Source: Helicobacteraceae bacterium
GTDB lineage: Bacteria > Campylobacterota > Campylobacteria > Campylobacterales > Helicobacteraceae
DNA length: 8,693 nucleotides
Direction: 5' to 3'
Assembly (NCBI GenBank): GCA_029258405.1
Contig: JARHYY010000045.1
Span: 1-8,693, forward strand
A program made the translations under genes and the position numbers. The notes beneath the pieces are model-generated. The model searched no databases. It was not told the DNA's origin and saw nothing but the letters and a program-made list of their open reading frames with translations. Positions 1 through 6,162 of the stretch are shown here, in pieces (position 1 is the stretch's first letter; each line of letters begins with the position of its first letter).

Positions 1-118
1 TCTATAAAAGATTCTTTGTTTATTGTATTGAATAAAATGATATATCTTATGAGATACATGAATATTACATATGGCAAGCTCTGTTAAGTGCTTATGTATT
101 AAAATGGTTATGTGGTTT

Positions 119-127
119 GGGGGGGGG
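119..127. repeat. Poly-G tract (G9)
   Basis: Nine consecutive G residues sit inside strongly AT-rich sequence. Homopolymeric G/C tracts of this length in Campylobacter and Helicobacter are the classic substrates of slipped-strand mispairing and phase variation. Here the tract is not inside a convincing gene. The plus frame from the ATG at 71 passes through it and stops at 134-136, and a one-base insertion would extend that frame only to a TAA at 187-189. It may be the remnant of a phase-variable gene, or lie in the upstream part of one outside the window. Confidence 0.85.
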
Positions 128-209
128 AATCGCTAAAGCATAAACTAATAACAAAACTATATAATAGAGATAAAACTCTAATTCATTAATGCTAAAACAT
201 ATATTTTAA

Positions 210-542
210 ATTATTGTTATAAGGGTAGAGCAAAAGCATATTATAAAATGCGATTTTATCAAAGGAATAAGAGAATCTAAATATGATAAAAACAGCTCTC
301 AAGAGTTCTCTATTTATCTTAATAATGGATATAAACAATCACAAGCTATGTTATTAAAAGTTGCTTGCATACTTTAGAGCGGGGAAGCATGGAGATAGCA
401 TCAAAAGCTTGATAAAAATATAAATAAAATACGCAATAGCTCATCAAATAAGAAATCAAAATTACCCTTATGGAATATATTTGACATTAAAAGTTCAAAG
501 CTCTTTAAGGTGATTGAGTGTAAATCTCAAAGCGAGCAATGA
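210..542 (+). pseudogene. Possible decayed coding frame, unrecognised
   Basis: One plus-strand frame is open for 55 codons (210-374), then has a TAG at 375-377, six sense codons, a second TAG at 396-398, and 47 more sense codons before a TGA at 540-542. The conceptual peptide has a protein-like composition, with stretches such as EFSIYLNNGYKQSQAMLLKV before the first amber and LPLWNIFDIKSSKLFKVIE after the second. Two long open stretches in the same frame around two nearby ambers in AT-rich DNA suggest a gene killed by point mutations. No start with a ribosome binding site is visible and I do not recognise the family. Chance cannot be excluded. Confidence 0.3.
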
Positions 543-545
543 AAA

Positions 546-1082
546 TTACTCATTAAATGGAGTTGAGTCAAGCATGATTCTTATTTTTCTTTTACTGTCT
601 GAAAATTTCATTATATTATGTTTGCGTATATAGCTTATAGAACTTCCTTGCTTGTTGATGGTTTGTATTAATCCATTTTCATTACTTATGCGATTTTCTC
701 CATTATAAATATCTCTTTGCAATATAATATCTTCAAGTAAATCATCATAGGCATAATCTCCAAAAATATATTTGATAAAAAACGATTTTGGATAGCAATC
801 GCCTTGAGAGCATATTTTATCTTTATCAATTATAATTTTATATAAAGGTTTTCCTAGTGTATAAAGCTCTAAATGGACTTGGTTATTATAATGCTTTACA
901 AAACCTGTATCATGAAATTTTAATTGCGGTGTAACAAAGAGAATTCTATAAGGTATTTCTTGAATCACAGAATGAGGTTCAGGGGCTTTTATCGCACAAC
1001 TAGAGATAAATAATACTAAAAACAATACAAATATTGAGTAAGTATAATTTCCCTTTTTTAAAAAATAAGCATAATATTTCAT
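546..1082 (-). CDS. Small lipoprotein of unknown function
   Basis: The product is 178 residues. It has a lysine-containing N-region, a hydrophobic segment at about residues 16-26, and a lipobox-like ISSC ending at Cys29, so it should be a lipid-anchored envelope protein. The mature part contains a C-x4-C pair within KICSQGDCYPKSFF, then an acidic/aromatic stretch (about YAYDDLLEDIIL), and ends in a basic strand-rich region. From memory it resembles the small lipoprotein encoded beside LPP20-family genes in Campylobacter jejuni (Cj0090 type) and Helicobacter pylori (HP1455 type); I could not check this. It lies 46 bp downstream of an LPP20-family gene on the same strand, so the two are probably co-transcribed. 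The upstream Shine-Dalgarno is weak (a GAG seven to nine bases before the ATG). No function can be assigned from sequence alone. Confidence 0.85.
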   Translation of the reverse strand: MKYYAYFLKKGNYTYSIFVLFLVLFISSCAIKAPEPHSVIQEIPYRILFVTPQLKFHDTGFVKHYNNQVHLELYTLGKPLYKIIIDKDKICSQGDCYPKSFFIKYIFGDYAYDDLLEDIILQRDIYNGENRISNENGLIQTINKQGSSISYIRKHNIMKFSDSKRKIRIMLDSTPFNE

Positions 1083-1100
1083 GAATGTACTCTATTAATC

Positions 1101-1122
1101 ATAGGCTGCAAAAACAGCCTAT
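1101..1122 (-). other. Intergenic hairpin between LPP20-family and lipoprotein genes
   Basis: A perfect 8-bp inverted repeat (ATAGGCTG / CAGCCTAT) with a 6-base loop begins six bases beyond the stop codon of the upstream minus-strand gene. Its position suggests a transcript-end or mRNA-stability element. No T-run follows the stem on the minus strand, so it is not a standard intrinsic terminator. It more likely allows read-through, or acts as a processing or stability hairpin, between the two genes. Confidence 0.55.
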
Positions 1123-1128
1123 AAAATT

Positions 1129-1752
1129 TTATCTAAATTCTTCCCCACTAAGAATCCTATACCAGCGTTTTCCATCAAGTTTAAGTTCCATGCTTACTTG
1201 GCATAATCCATTTTCATAGACTGTTTCAAGAATCTCTGCATTACGAATAACCGCTAGCACCTTTGTTTTTACGGTAGAATTTTTAATCATCACATCACGC
1301 ACTGTATCTTGTGCATTTACTCTAATCCCATACATTTTTTCCCCAATTTGTCTATATGCATCGACAATGGCGGCTCTTTTTGCTAATGCCATAGCTTGAG
1401 CAGGAGAAACTGTATTTTCTGGTGCAACCCCAAGCCCAACTGCTGTAAGCTCTATCATGCTTGATGGAGAAATAATAGGAGCATTTGGAATCACATATTC
1501 ATCTGTTGAAACCTCATTTACATTACGCGAGCGATATGTATTTCTATCGGGGTAAAGTGGAGCAGATTGTATTGTTGTTGTTGATTGCACCGTTTCTAAT
1601 GGCATTGTTGTACGGATATTATTATTTATTGGTTGTTGAATACCTGTAGAAGGAGCCATTTGTGGTGCAGGAGCAGGCATAGGTTGCATACCCGCTGCCG
1701 CACCAAACAAAAATGCACTTGTTGCACTAAACATTAAAAAAGACTTTCTCAT
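1129..1752 (-). CDS. LPP20-family exported protein, possibly flagellar (FlgP-like)
   Basis: The product is 207 residues from the ATG at 1752. This start is chosen because AAGGA (1761-1765) lies eight bases upstream; the in-frame ATG at 1761 overlaps that Shine-Dalgarno and cannot use it. A Sec signal peptide (MRKSFLMFSATSAFLFGAAAG) fills about residues 1-21 and carries no lipobox cysteine, unlike Lpp20 itself. A low-complexity linker rich in Pro, Met, Gln and Thr follows to about residue 95. The C-terminal 100 residues form an LPP20-type domain: AVGLGVAPENTVSPAQAMAL, then AKRAAIVDAYRQIGEKMYGI and NAQDTVRDVMIKNSTVKT. This matches my memory of the LPP20/FlgP family, whose FlgP members build the outer-membrane-associated basal disk of the Campylobacter flagellum. 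A sigma-54 promoter directly upstream and the neighbouring maf gene support a flagellar role. An LPP20-like envelope protein unrelated to flagella remains possible. Confidence 0.85.
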   Translation of the reverse strand: MRKSFLMFSATSAFLFGAAAGMQPMPAPAPQMAPSTGIQQPINNNIRTTMPLETVQSTTTIQSAPLYPDRNTYRSRNVNEVSTDEYVIPNAPIISPSSMIELTAVGLGVAPENTVSPAQAMALAKRAAIVDAYRQIGEKMYGIRVNAQDTVRDVMIKNSTVKTKVLAVIRNAEILETVYENGLCQVSMELKLDGKRWYRILSGEEFR

Positions 1753-1760
1753 ATTGTCCA

Positions 1761-1765
1761 TCCTT
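1761..1765 (-). promoter_or_regulatory. Ribosome binding site of LPP20-family gene
   Basis: AAGGA on the minus strand, eight bases before the ATG at 1752, decides that start over the ATG at 1761. It forms part of the downstream arm of the inverted repeat at 1762-1788. Confidence 0.75.
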
Positions 1766-1788
1766 TGTTTTAAATTAGATTACAAAGG
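1762..1788 (-). promoter_or_regulatory. Inverted repeat able to hide the Shine-Dalgarno
   Basis: On the minus strand CCTTTGT (1788-1782) is perfectly complementary to ACAAAGG (1768-1762) across a 13-base AT-rich spacer. The second arm contains most of the AAGGA ribosome binding site, so a transcript holding both arms could block initiation on the LPP20-family gene. The predicted sigma-54 start point (about 1782) lies after the first arm, so only transcripts reading in from maf would carry the complete hairpin. The stem has three GC and four AU pairs, so it is of modest strength. Confidence 0.45.
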
Positions 1789-1791
1789 TAA

Positions 1792-1808
1792 AAGCAATCT
1801 CTGTTCCA
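1792..1808 (-). promoter_or_regulatory. Sigma-54 (RpoN) promoter
   Basis: The minus strand reads TGGAAC-AGAGA-TTGCTT. The -24 GG (1807-1806) and the -12 GC (1795-1794) have the exact 12-base offset required for RpoN, and the flanks match the Campylobacter/Helicobacter form (TGGAACA-N4-TTGCTTT). It starts two bases after the maf stop codon and predicts transcription from about 1782, giving a leader of about 30 nt before the LPP20-family ATG. In these bacteria RpoN with FlgR drives hook, minor flagellin and other middle flagellar genes. Confidence 0.8.
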
Positions 1809-1810
1809 TT

Positions 1811-3886
1811 CTAATTTTTATTAGGTTGATATCGTGCTATAAGCGTATTATGCTTTTTTTGGAAGTTTTTGAGCTCTCTTTTAAAGATAATTTTAGCCTG
1901 TGTCATAAAATCGGCAATATCATTTGTAGGCATAGCGAGTGCACAAAGCATTACAATTTGTAGGTAGAACATTATACTACCACTCATAAGAGTACTCCAA
2001 TAAGGAGATATATTTTTTGCATACATTAAACCCAATGAGGCATTATCTAAAAATGTAAAAAGTTCTTGTTTGGTATCTACTTTTTCATCAAAAATTTTTT
2101 CTAATACAGAAAAAAAGACATCGCCCTTGTCCTCAAAAAATTGCTCTATAGGGTTATGGAAAGCCTGTTCGCTTTGCTTGCTAAAGAATCTCTTAAGCCT
2201 TTTGATAGCAACTTTTTTATCTATTTTCTTTAAAGAAAAATTATCAGCATTTACACTAAGTGCCCCTTCTATATATGCCCCCTCTCCCAAATTTAAAACA
2301 GTGTTTGGGCGGAATATTTTTAAAATTCCCTCTATATTATCTTTAGAGTTAAAAAATAAAGAATCAGCAAAAACAATCTTATCCTTATTAGGTTTTACGC
2401 GAAAGCTATCTTTTGGTAATTCTTTTTCTTCATTATATGATTGCTCTGCCCCATAAAATGAACCTTCTGCATGTTTTGTTGCACCTAAAATATAACCACA
2501 ATCAACACCACAAAACAAGACATCGCTCCCAACCATAGCAGCCAAAGAGGTAGCTGCATTACCCACAAAAGGCGAAGCACCCAAAAGGCGATTTTTAGGA
2601 GCATGAATCTCTGCAGCACAGCTTCCATCTCTTGAGAAAATTAATGCTTCATCAAAAAGTTCAAGCACTTTTGAATCCACAAGATTAGCACAAATAAGAG
2701 TGATACCAGAGAGCTCTAAACCATCAAAGGCAGTATGGAGATAATCTGTTCGTTCTATCTCAAACTGAAAATCAGGCTTAATACCATAGTTTAACAAAGG
2801 TTTAATAGCCGTTCCACAGCTAAAAATAATCATTTTTTGGGCATTTTCTTTGATAAAAGGTAAAAGATTATTAAGGCTAGGTCCATTGCCTACAACGCAT
2901 ATTGGTGCGTTAATGCGTTTTGTATTAAAAAAAAATGGGTGCTTTAGTGTAAAATGTCCTTTTGATGTTTTGGTGTATTCCATATTTTTCAAGGCATTTT
3001 CAATGCCTGTGAGTTCATCATCAAATGTGCCCCAACCTCGAGCATTTTTTGCATATGCACCATTAATAACATTTTGCACAGCTTTGAGCTTTGGTGTATC
3101 ATAGAGCATAAGCTCAAGGCGTAAATAATTTGCTGTAATTTTTTTATTATCAAAAAAAGTTGTTATATAGGTTGCTTTCATTAAAGATTCTACAAACAAA
3201 AAGCATGAACGATTATTAACTTGCTCAAATAAGGCAGGATAATCAACAAAGTAGCAAGAGATTCTGAATAAATCAAGAGATTCTTCAAAAATAAGCAATG
3301 CATGGATTTTTGTATAGCGCTCTCTAAGTGCCTCAAGGACTAAACCTCCCCCTAAGCCCAAAAGTGTTACTGTGGGCAGAAAATCATTAGGGAGATGCAT
3401 ACCTTCTTTAAGAATCCCAAAAGGAATAGCTGCATAGCAAATGCTATTATAAAGCTTGCTTGTCATAGGGAATTGTTTTTTGCTAAGATAACTGATTTTT
3501 AAATCATTAGTGTAGAGTGTCCATTGTGGGTGTGTAAGTGGATTTTCTGTTAAGTGCATCGCTCCACTAACCATTGTGTATTGCCCATCTACCTCTGGAA
3601 ACATAAGAGCTTGATTGCGAATATTAATAATATTAAGCCCTTTTTCATCAAAGAGTAAATTATATTCTTGAGGTGATTGACATAATCCAGCATAAAGTTG
3701 CGGAAAATTGCTTTCAAAAAAAGTAAAATTATCAATCATTCGTTGTTGAATTGTCTGTTCAATCTTTGATGAATCATTGCTACAAAGTATTGTAAAAAAA
3801 TCACCTAATTCATTTGGTGTGTAATTTTCTTGAATTTTTATTAGATCATCTATATTCAATGTTTCTAAGCTATGTATATCATTCAT
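1811..3886 (-). CDS. Maf-family (DUF115) flagellin glycosylation protein
   Basis: The product is 691 residues, close to the 600-700 usual for motility accessory factors. The ATG follows AAGGA (3893-3897) by six bases. Residues from about 1 to 300 form the variable N-terminal part. The conserved DUF115/MptE-like core begins near residue 322 with NAPICVVGNGPSLNNLLPFI, whose GNGPS (333-337) resembles a nucleotide-sugar binding loop. It continues through an FEIERTDY segment and a GVDCGY-x5-KHAEGSFYG segment starting at residue 460. The remaining roughly 200 residues are a helical C-terminal part. Maf proteins transfer pseudaminic or legionaminic acid from CMP-sugars to flagellin in the cytoplasm before export. 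In H. pylori the homologue lies beside a flagellin gene; here no flagellin gene is in view and the next gene downstream is LPP20-family. A run of nine T encodes Phe318-320 just before the core and could slip. Which sugar or flagellin it uses cannot be read from the sequence. Confidence 0.9.
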   Translation of the reverse strand: MNDIHSLETLNIDDLIKIQENYTPNELGDFFTILCSNDSSKIEQTIQQRMIDNFTFFESNFPQLYAGLCQSPQEYNLLFDEKGLNIINIRNQALMFPEVDGQYTMVSGAMHLTENPLTHPQWTLYTNDLKISYLSKKQFPMTSKLYNSICYAAIPFGILKEGMHLPNDFLPTVTLLGLGGGLVLEALRERYTKIHALLIFEESLDLFRISCYFVDYPALFEQVNNRSCFLFVESLMKATYITTFFDNKKITANYLRLELMLYDTPKLKAVQNVINGAYAKNARGWGTFDDELTGIENALKNMEYTKTSKGHFTLKHPFFFNTKRINAPICVVGNGPSLNNLLPFIKENAQKMIIFSCGTAIKPLLNYGIKPDFQFEIERTDYLHTAFDGLELSGITLICANLVDSKVLELFDEALIFSRDGSCAAEIHAPKNRLLGASPFVGNAATSLAAMVGSDVLFCGVDCGYILGATKHAEGSFYGAEQSYNEEKELPKDSFRVKPNKDKIVFADSLFFNSKDNIEGILKIFRPNTVLNLGEGAYIEGALSVNADNFSLKKIDKKVAIKRLKRFFSKQSEQAFHNPIEQFFEDKGDVFFSVLEKIFDEKVDTKQELFTFLDNASLGLMYAKNISPYWSTLMSGSIMFYLQIVMLCALAMPTNDIADFMTQAKIIFKRELKNFQKKHNTLIARYQPNKN

Positions 3887-3925
3887 GCTATATCCTTATT
3901 GTGCTCTGTATTGATTTAAGAAAAT

Positions 3926-3931
3926 TTTATA
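3926..3931 (-). promoter_or_regulatory. Candidate -10 box for maf
   Basis: The minus strand carries TATAAA preceded by ATG (ATGTATAAAA), about 40 bases upstream of the maf start. Epsilonproteobacterial housekeeping promoters rely on the -10 with little or no -35, so this is plausible. In such AT-rich sequence it is weak evidence. Confidence 0.35.
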
Positions 3932-3946
3932 CATAAAAATTAATTG

Positions 3947-3967
3947 AAAACCTTCATGCAGGGTTTT
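3947..3967 (-). terminator. Candidate terminator after the MFS gene
   Basis: A seven-pair stem (AAAACCY / GGGTTTT, one G-T wobble) with a seven-base loop lies about 55 bases beyond the MFS stop. On the minus strand it ends in TTTT and is followed by a second T-run a few bases later. It sits upstream of the candidate maf promoter, so it may separate the two transcription units. Because the arms are AT-rich it could also work in the other direction. Confidence 0.4.
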
Positions 3968-4021
3968 ATTATATTTTTAAATTTAATATTTTATTAACTT
4001 CAATAGACTTGAATACTCATT

Positions 4022-5323
4022 TTATTGAAGCCTTTCTAAGATAGTATTTTCATTAATGATATTAGTATTATATCGTACTACAAGTTTTTTTTCATGTTTG
4101 TTAATATACCATTCATTGATGCCTTGTAAATGTTGTAGATTATTGAGCTTATGTATATTTTCTTCTTTGAAGTCTATATAGAGATTATAGAGCTTATGCG
4201 GGGAATCTAAAAAATAGAGCAAAAATATCCAAAGCACACAAACAATAACAATAATCCACACAACATATGTTCCGCTAATCCATTCATAAAAATGCCCTCC
4301 AGCAAGCCCCCCACAAAATGAACCTAAATATCCATAGGTAGTAAAAACTCCTAATGCCTTGCCTTTTTGATATGTTTTGCAATATCTGCTTGCTAAAGAT
4401 TGCATTATAGGTTCATGTATAGAAAAACCAACAAAAAACAAAAAAGCCCCCAAGATAAACAAAAGCTCATAATGAGATTTAAGCATACATATATAAGCTA
4501 TTATAAAAGCAAGAATGCCCACACAGAGCATTTGCTTGAAAAAGCCCTTTTTCTCTGCCAAAATTGCTGATGGAGCCATAGATAAAACCCCCAAAATCGA
4601 AGCAGGCACAAAAACCTGCCAAAGAGATTCTTTTGGCATGCCAAAATTTTTTACCATTATCATAGGAATAAATACAAACGCAAGAGACATCAGAAACTTT
4701 TGCAAAAAATTAGTGAGATTCATGAGGGCTAAATTTTTATTAAAAAAAGTATTATCTTCTTTTGAAGTGCTATAAATAAAATCAATTTTTGGGATTTTTG
4801 GGACCATAAAAAGCAACACAAGAGAAACAGCACTTAAGAAAGCACTAAGTATAAAAAGCTGATGAACCCCAAAAGAAGCACCAAAGCTTGAGCCAATAAT
4901 CATGGCAATAGTAAAGCTCAAAGAAATGCTTGCTCCCATAATTGCCATAGCTTTTGTGCGTTTTTGTTCAGGGACAATATCAGCAATCATTGCACTAATC
5001 ACCCCTCCAATCGCACTTACCCCTTGTAAGAATCTTCCCATAACAAGCATAAAAGCACTTGAGCTGAATGCACATATAAGAGAACCAATAATGAATATAA
5101 CTATCCCTATATATATCAAAGGTTTTCTGCCCCACTTGTCGCTTAAGAATCCAAAAGGTAATTGAAAAATAATTTGCGAGAACGCATAAGCCCCAATAGC
5201 TAAACCAATATATGTGGAATTTGCATCTTCAAAAGATAATACATACAAAACAATCAATGGCATAACCACAAAAATACTAAAGAATCGGCATGCTAGTATA
5301 GCACTTAATAATATTACACCCAT
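4022..5323 (-). CDS. MFS transporter of YajR type with C-terminal YAM-like domain
   Basis: The product is 433 residues of inner-membrane transporter with about 12 hydrophobic segments. Motif A of the major facilitator superfamily is clear at residues 58-67 (GFLSDKWGRK, with the acidic residue at Asp62). The GRFLQG and AMAIMGASIS segments after TM4 and TM5 also fit the YajR/HP1185-like drug-proton antiporter group. After the last membrane segment a soluble tail of about 50 residues (LQGINEWYINKHEKKLVVRY and flanks) resembles the ferredoxin-like YAM domain of E. coli YajR, which likewise ends LxGIxEVxI then a strand and a short helix. Substrate is unknown; efflux of small molecules is the family expectation. 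The start codon has only a modest AGG seven bases upstream. The gene is divergent from rdgB with 77 bp between. Confidence 0.85.
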   Translation of the reverse strand: MGVILLSAILACRFFSIFVVMPLIVLYVLSFEDANSTYIGLAIGAYAFSQIIFQLPFGFLSDKWGRKPLIYIGIVIFIIGSLICAFSSSAFMLVMGRFLQGVSAIGGVISAMIADIVPEQKRTKAMAIMGASISLSFTIAMIIGSSFGASFGVHQLFILSAFLSAVSLVLLFMVPKIPKIDFIYSTSKEDNTFFNKNLALMNLTNFLQKFLMSLAFVFIPMIMVKNFGMPKESLWQVFVPASILGVLSMAPSAILAEKKGFFKQMLCVGILAFIIAYICMLKSHYELLFILGAFLFFVGFSIHEPIMQSLASRYCKTYQKGKALGVFTTYGYLGSFCGGLAGGHFYEWISGTYVVWIIVIVCVLWIFLLYFLDSPHKLYNLYIDFKEENIHKLNNLQHLQGINEWYINKHEKKLVVRYNTNIINENTILERLQ

Positions 5324-5356
5324 AAAAAAGCCTAGAATATTGAAAAATAAATAGCT

Positions 5357-5367
5357 ATTGTACTATA
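5357..5367 (-). promoter_or_regulatory. Candidate -10 boxes for the MFS gene
   Basis: The minus strand offers TATAGT (5367-5362) and an adjacent TACAAT (5362-5357), about 35-40 bases before the MFS start. The first overlaps the plus-strand TATAAT of rdgB by four bases, so polymerase binding in the two directions would probably be mutually exclusive. Confidence 0.4.
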
Positions 5368-5369
5368 AT
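5364..5369 (+). promoter_or_regulatory. -10 box for rdgB
   Basis: A perfect TATAAT lies 31 bases before the rdgB start codon, which predicts a leader of about 25 nt. No -35 is evident, as is usual in this phylum. Confidence 0.55.
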
Positions 5370-5400
5370 TAGTCTTGTGAATGATTAATAAGGATATATA

Positions 5401-6003
5401 TTGAAAGTTATTATTGCATCTTCTAATCAGCATAAAATCCAAGAAATAGCATATATTTTACAACCCTTTAGGGTAATGAGCTATACAGAGATTATTACAG
5501 AATGTATCATTAATGAAAAAGGAACAACTTTTGAAGAAAATGCCATTATAAAAGCCCAAACTGTCCTTAAGGCACTCAAGCCACATATTCCAACCCTTGG
5601 TATATTTGCTGTTTTAAGTGATGATAGTGGGCTATGTGTAAAATTCTTAGATAATAAGCCGGGTATTTTAAGTGCTCGTTATAGCCATCAGGGCGATGAT
5701 AAGGCGAATCTTTCAAAACTGATTCAAGAATTAGGTATGCACAATAGGGATTCTTCACCTGCATATTTTTGCTCGGCATTAGCATTGCTTAATGAGCATA
5801 TGACTTATACTATGCATGGCTATTTGCATGGCATGGTTGTGAATACACCCAAAGGGAATAATGGTTTTGGCTATGATCCAATTTTCATACCACAAAATAC
5901 AACAAAAACATTAGCAGAAATTTCTTTTGAAGAAAAAAATAAAATTTCTCATCGTTACAAAGCCCTAAGGCATGCAAAAGTACTACTTAAATATTGGCAA
6001 TAA
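5401..6003 (+). CDS. rdgB: RdgB/HAM1 non-canonical purine NTP pyrophosphatase (dITP/XTP)
   Basis: The product is 200 residues, the normal size for the family. It hydrolyses ITP, dITP and XTP to the monophosphate and pyrophosphate in the cytoplasm, keeping deaminated purines out of DNA and RNA. All signature blocks are present: SSNQHKIQEI at 7-16 (triphosphate binding), SDDSGL at 73-78 (metal and catalytic acid), KGNNGFGYDPIF at 151-162 (base recognition, with the Phe-Gly-Tyr-Asp run at 156-159), and SHRYKAL at 183-189. The start is TTG, supported by AAGGA (5390-5394) six bases upstream and by the S-x-N-x2-K motif beginning near residue 7; no in-frame ATG is better placed. It is probably monocistronic, since metE 165 bp downstream has its own promoter. 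Confidence 0.95.
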   Translation: MKVIIASSNQHKIQEIAYILQPFRVMSYTEIITECIINEKGTTFEENAIIKAQTVLKALKPHIPTLGIFAVLSDDSGLCVKFLDNKPGILSARYSHQGDDKANLSKLIQELGMHNRDSSPAYFCSALALLNEHMTYTMHGYLHGMVVNTPKGNNGFGYDPIFIPQNTTKTLAEISFEEKNKISHRYKALRHAKVLLKYWQ

Positions 6004-6091
6004 AAAATATTTATTTATGTTTAAAGCAAAACCAGCTAGAATATATATTTAATATTTTATACTAGTATTTTAATATACTTTAAAGAAGTAA

Positions 6092-6141
6092 ATGCAAATA
6101 AGGTATATATTCAAGCGAATATAATCCATAGCTATTTGCAT
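6092..6141 (+). promoter_or_regulatory. Inverted repeat flanking the metE promoter
   Basis: ATGCAAATA (6092-6100) is repeated as its exact reverse complement TATTTGCAT (6133-6141), with the metE -10 box between them. The arms fall at about -36 and just past the predicted start of transcription, so the two halves cannot form a hairpin in the mRNA. They would suit a DNA-binding regulator bridging the promoter. A nine-base inverted repeat can arise by chance in AT-rich DNA. Confidence 0.3.
6120..6125 (+). promoter_or_regulatory. -10 box for metE
   Basis: A perfect TATAAT lies 43 bases before the metE ATG and gives a predicted leader of about 37 nt. There is no room after it for a SAM-type riboswitch, and none is seen in the whole 165-bp gap. 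Confidence 0.55.
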
Positions 6142-6155
6142 AACATTAATATTTC

Positions 6156-6162
6156 AAAGGAG
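6156..6162 (+). promoter_or_regulatory. metE ribosome binding site
   Basis: AAAGGAG ends six bases before the ATG at 6169. It decides that start over the in-frame ATG at 6136, which has no such site and would add 11 residues not found in the family. Confidence 0.85.

Larger units (their letters stand above)
1..545. other. Gene-poor left flank
   Basis: This stretch has no open frame with a ribosome binding site and a normal start. A plus-strand frame open from the left edge to a TAA at 85-87 could be the last 28 codons of an upstream gene, but the peptide is not recognisable. On the minus strand a frame of about 44 codons runs off the left edge through the G tract, also without recognisable content. 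The two notable items, a run of nine G and an interrupted frame at 210-542, are listed separately. The region has the look of decayed accessory DNA next to an intact minus-strand gene cluster. Confidence 0.5.

Noticed and set aside
1..133. Minus-strand frame of about 44 codons through the C tract and off the left edge
   Set aside because: No recognisable protein content, no start or ribosome binding site in view, and the length is within chance.
534..551. Hairpin at the end of the lipoprotein gene as a terminator
   Set aside because: The stem has a mismatch, overlaps the stop codon and is not followed by a T-run on the minus strand.
1753..1761. Upstream ATG for the LPP20-family gene
   Set aside because: It overlaps the only good Shine-Dalgarno (AAAGGATG), while the ATG at 1752 is spaced eight bases from it and gives a standard signal peptide.
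1754..1963. Plus-strand open frame of 69 codons over the end of maf
   Set aside because: It lies antisense to maf and the LPP20-family leader, has no ribosome binding site, and looks like a shadow of the real genes. The same applies to the antisense frames inside maf, the MFS gene, rdgB and metE.
6101..6115. Second sigma-54-like site (GG...GC) before metE
   Set aside because: The GG to GC offset is one base too long and the flanking bases do not match.
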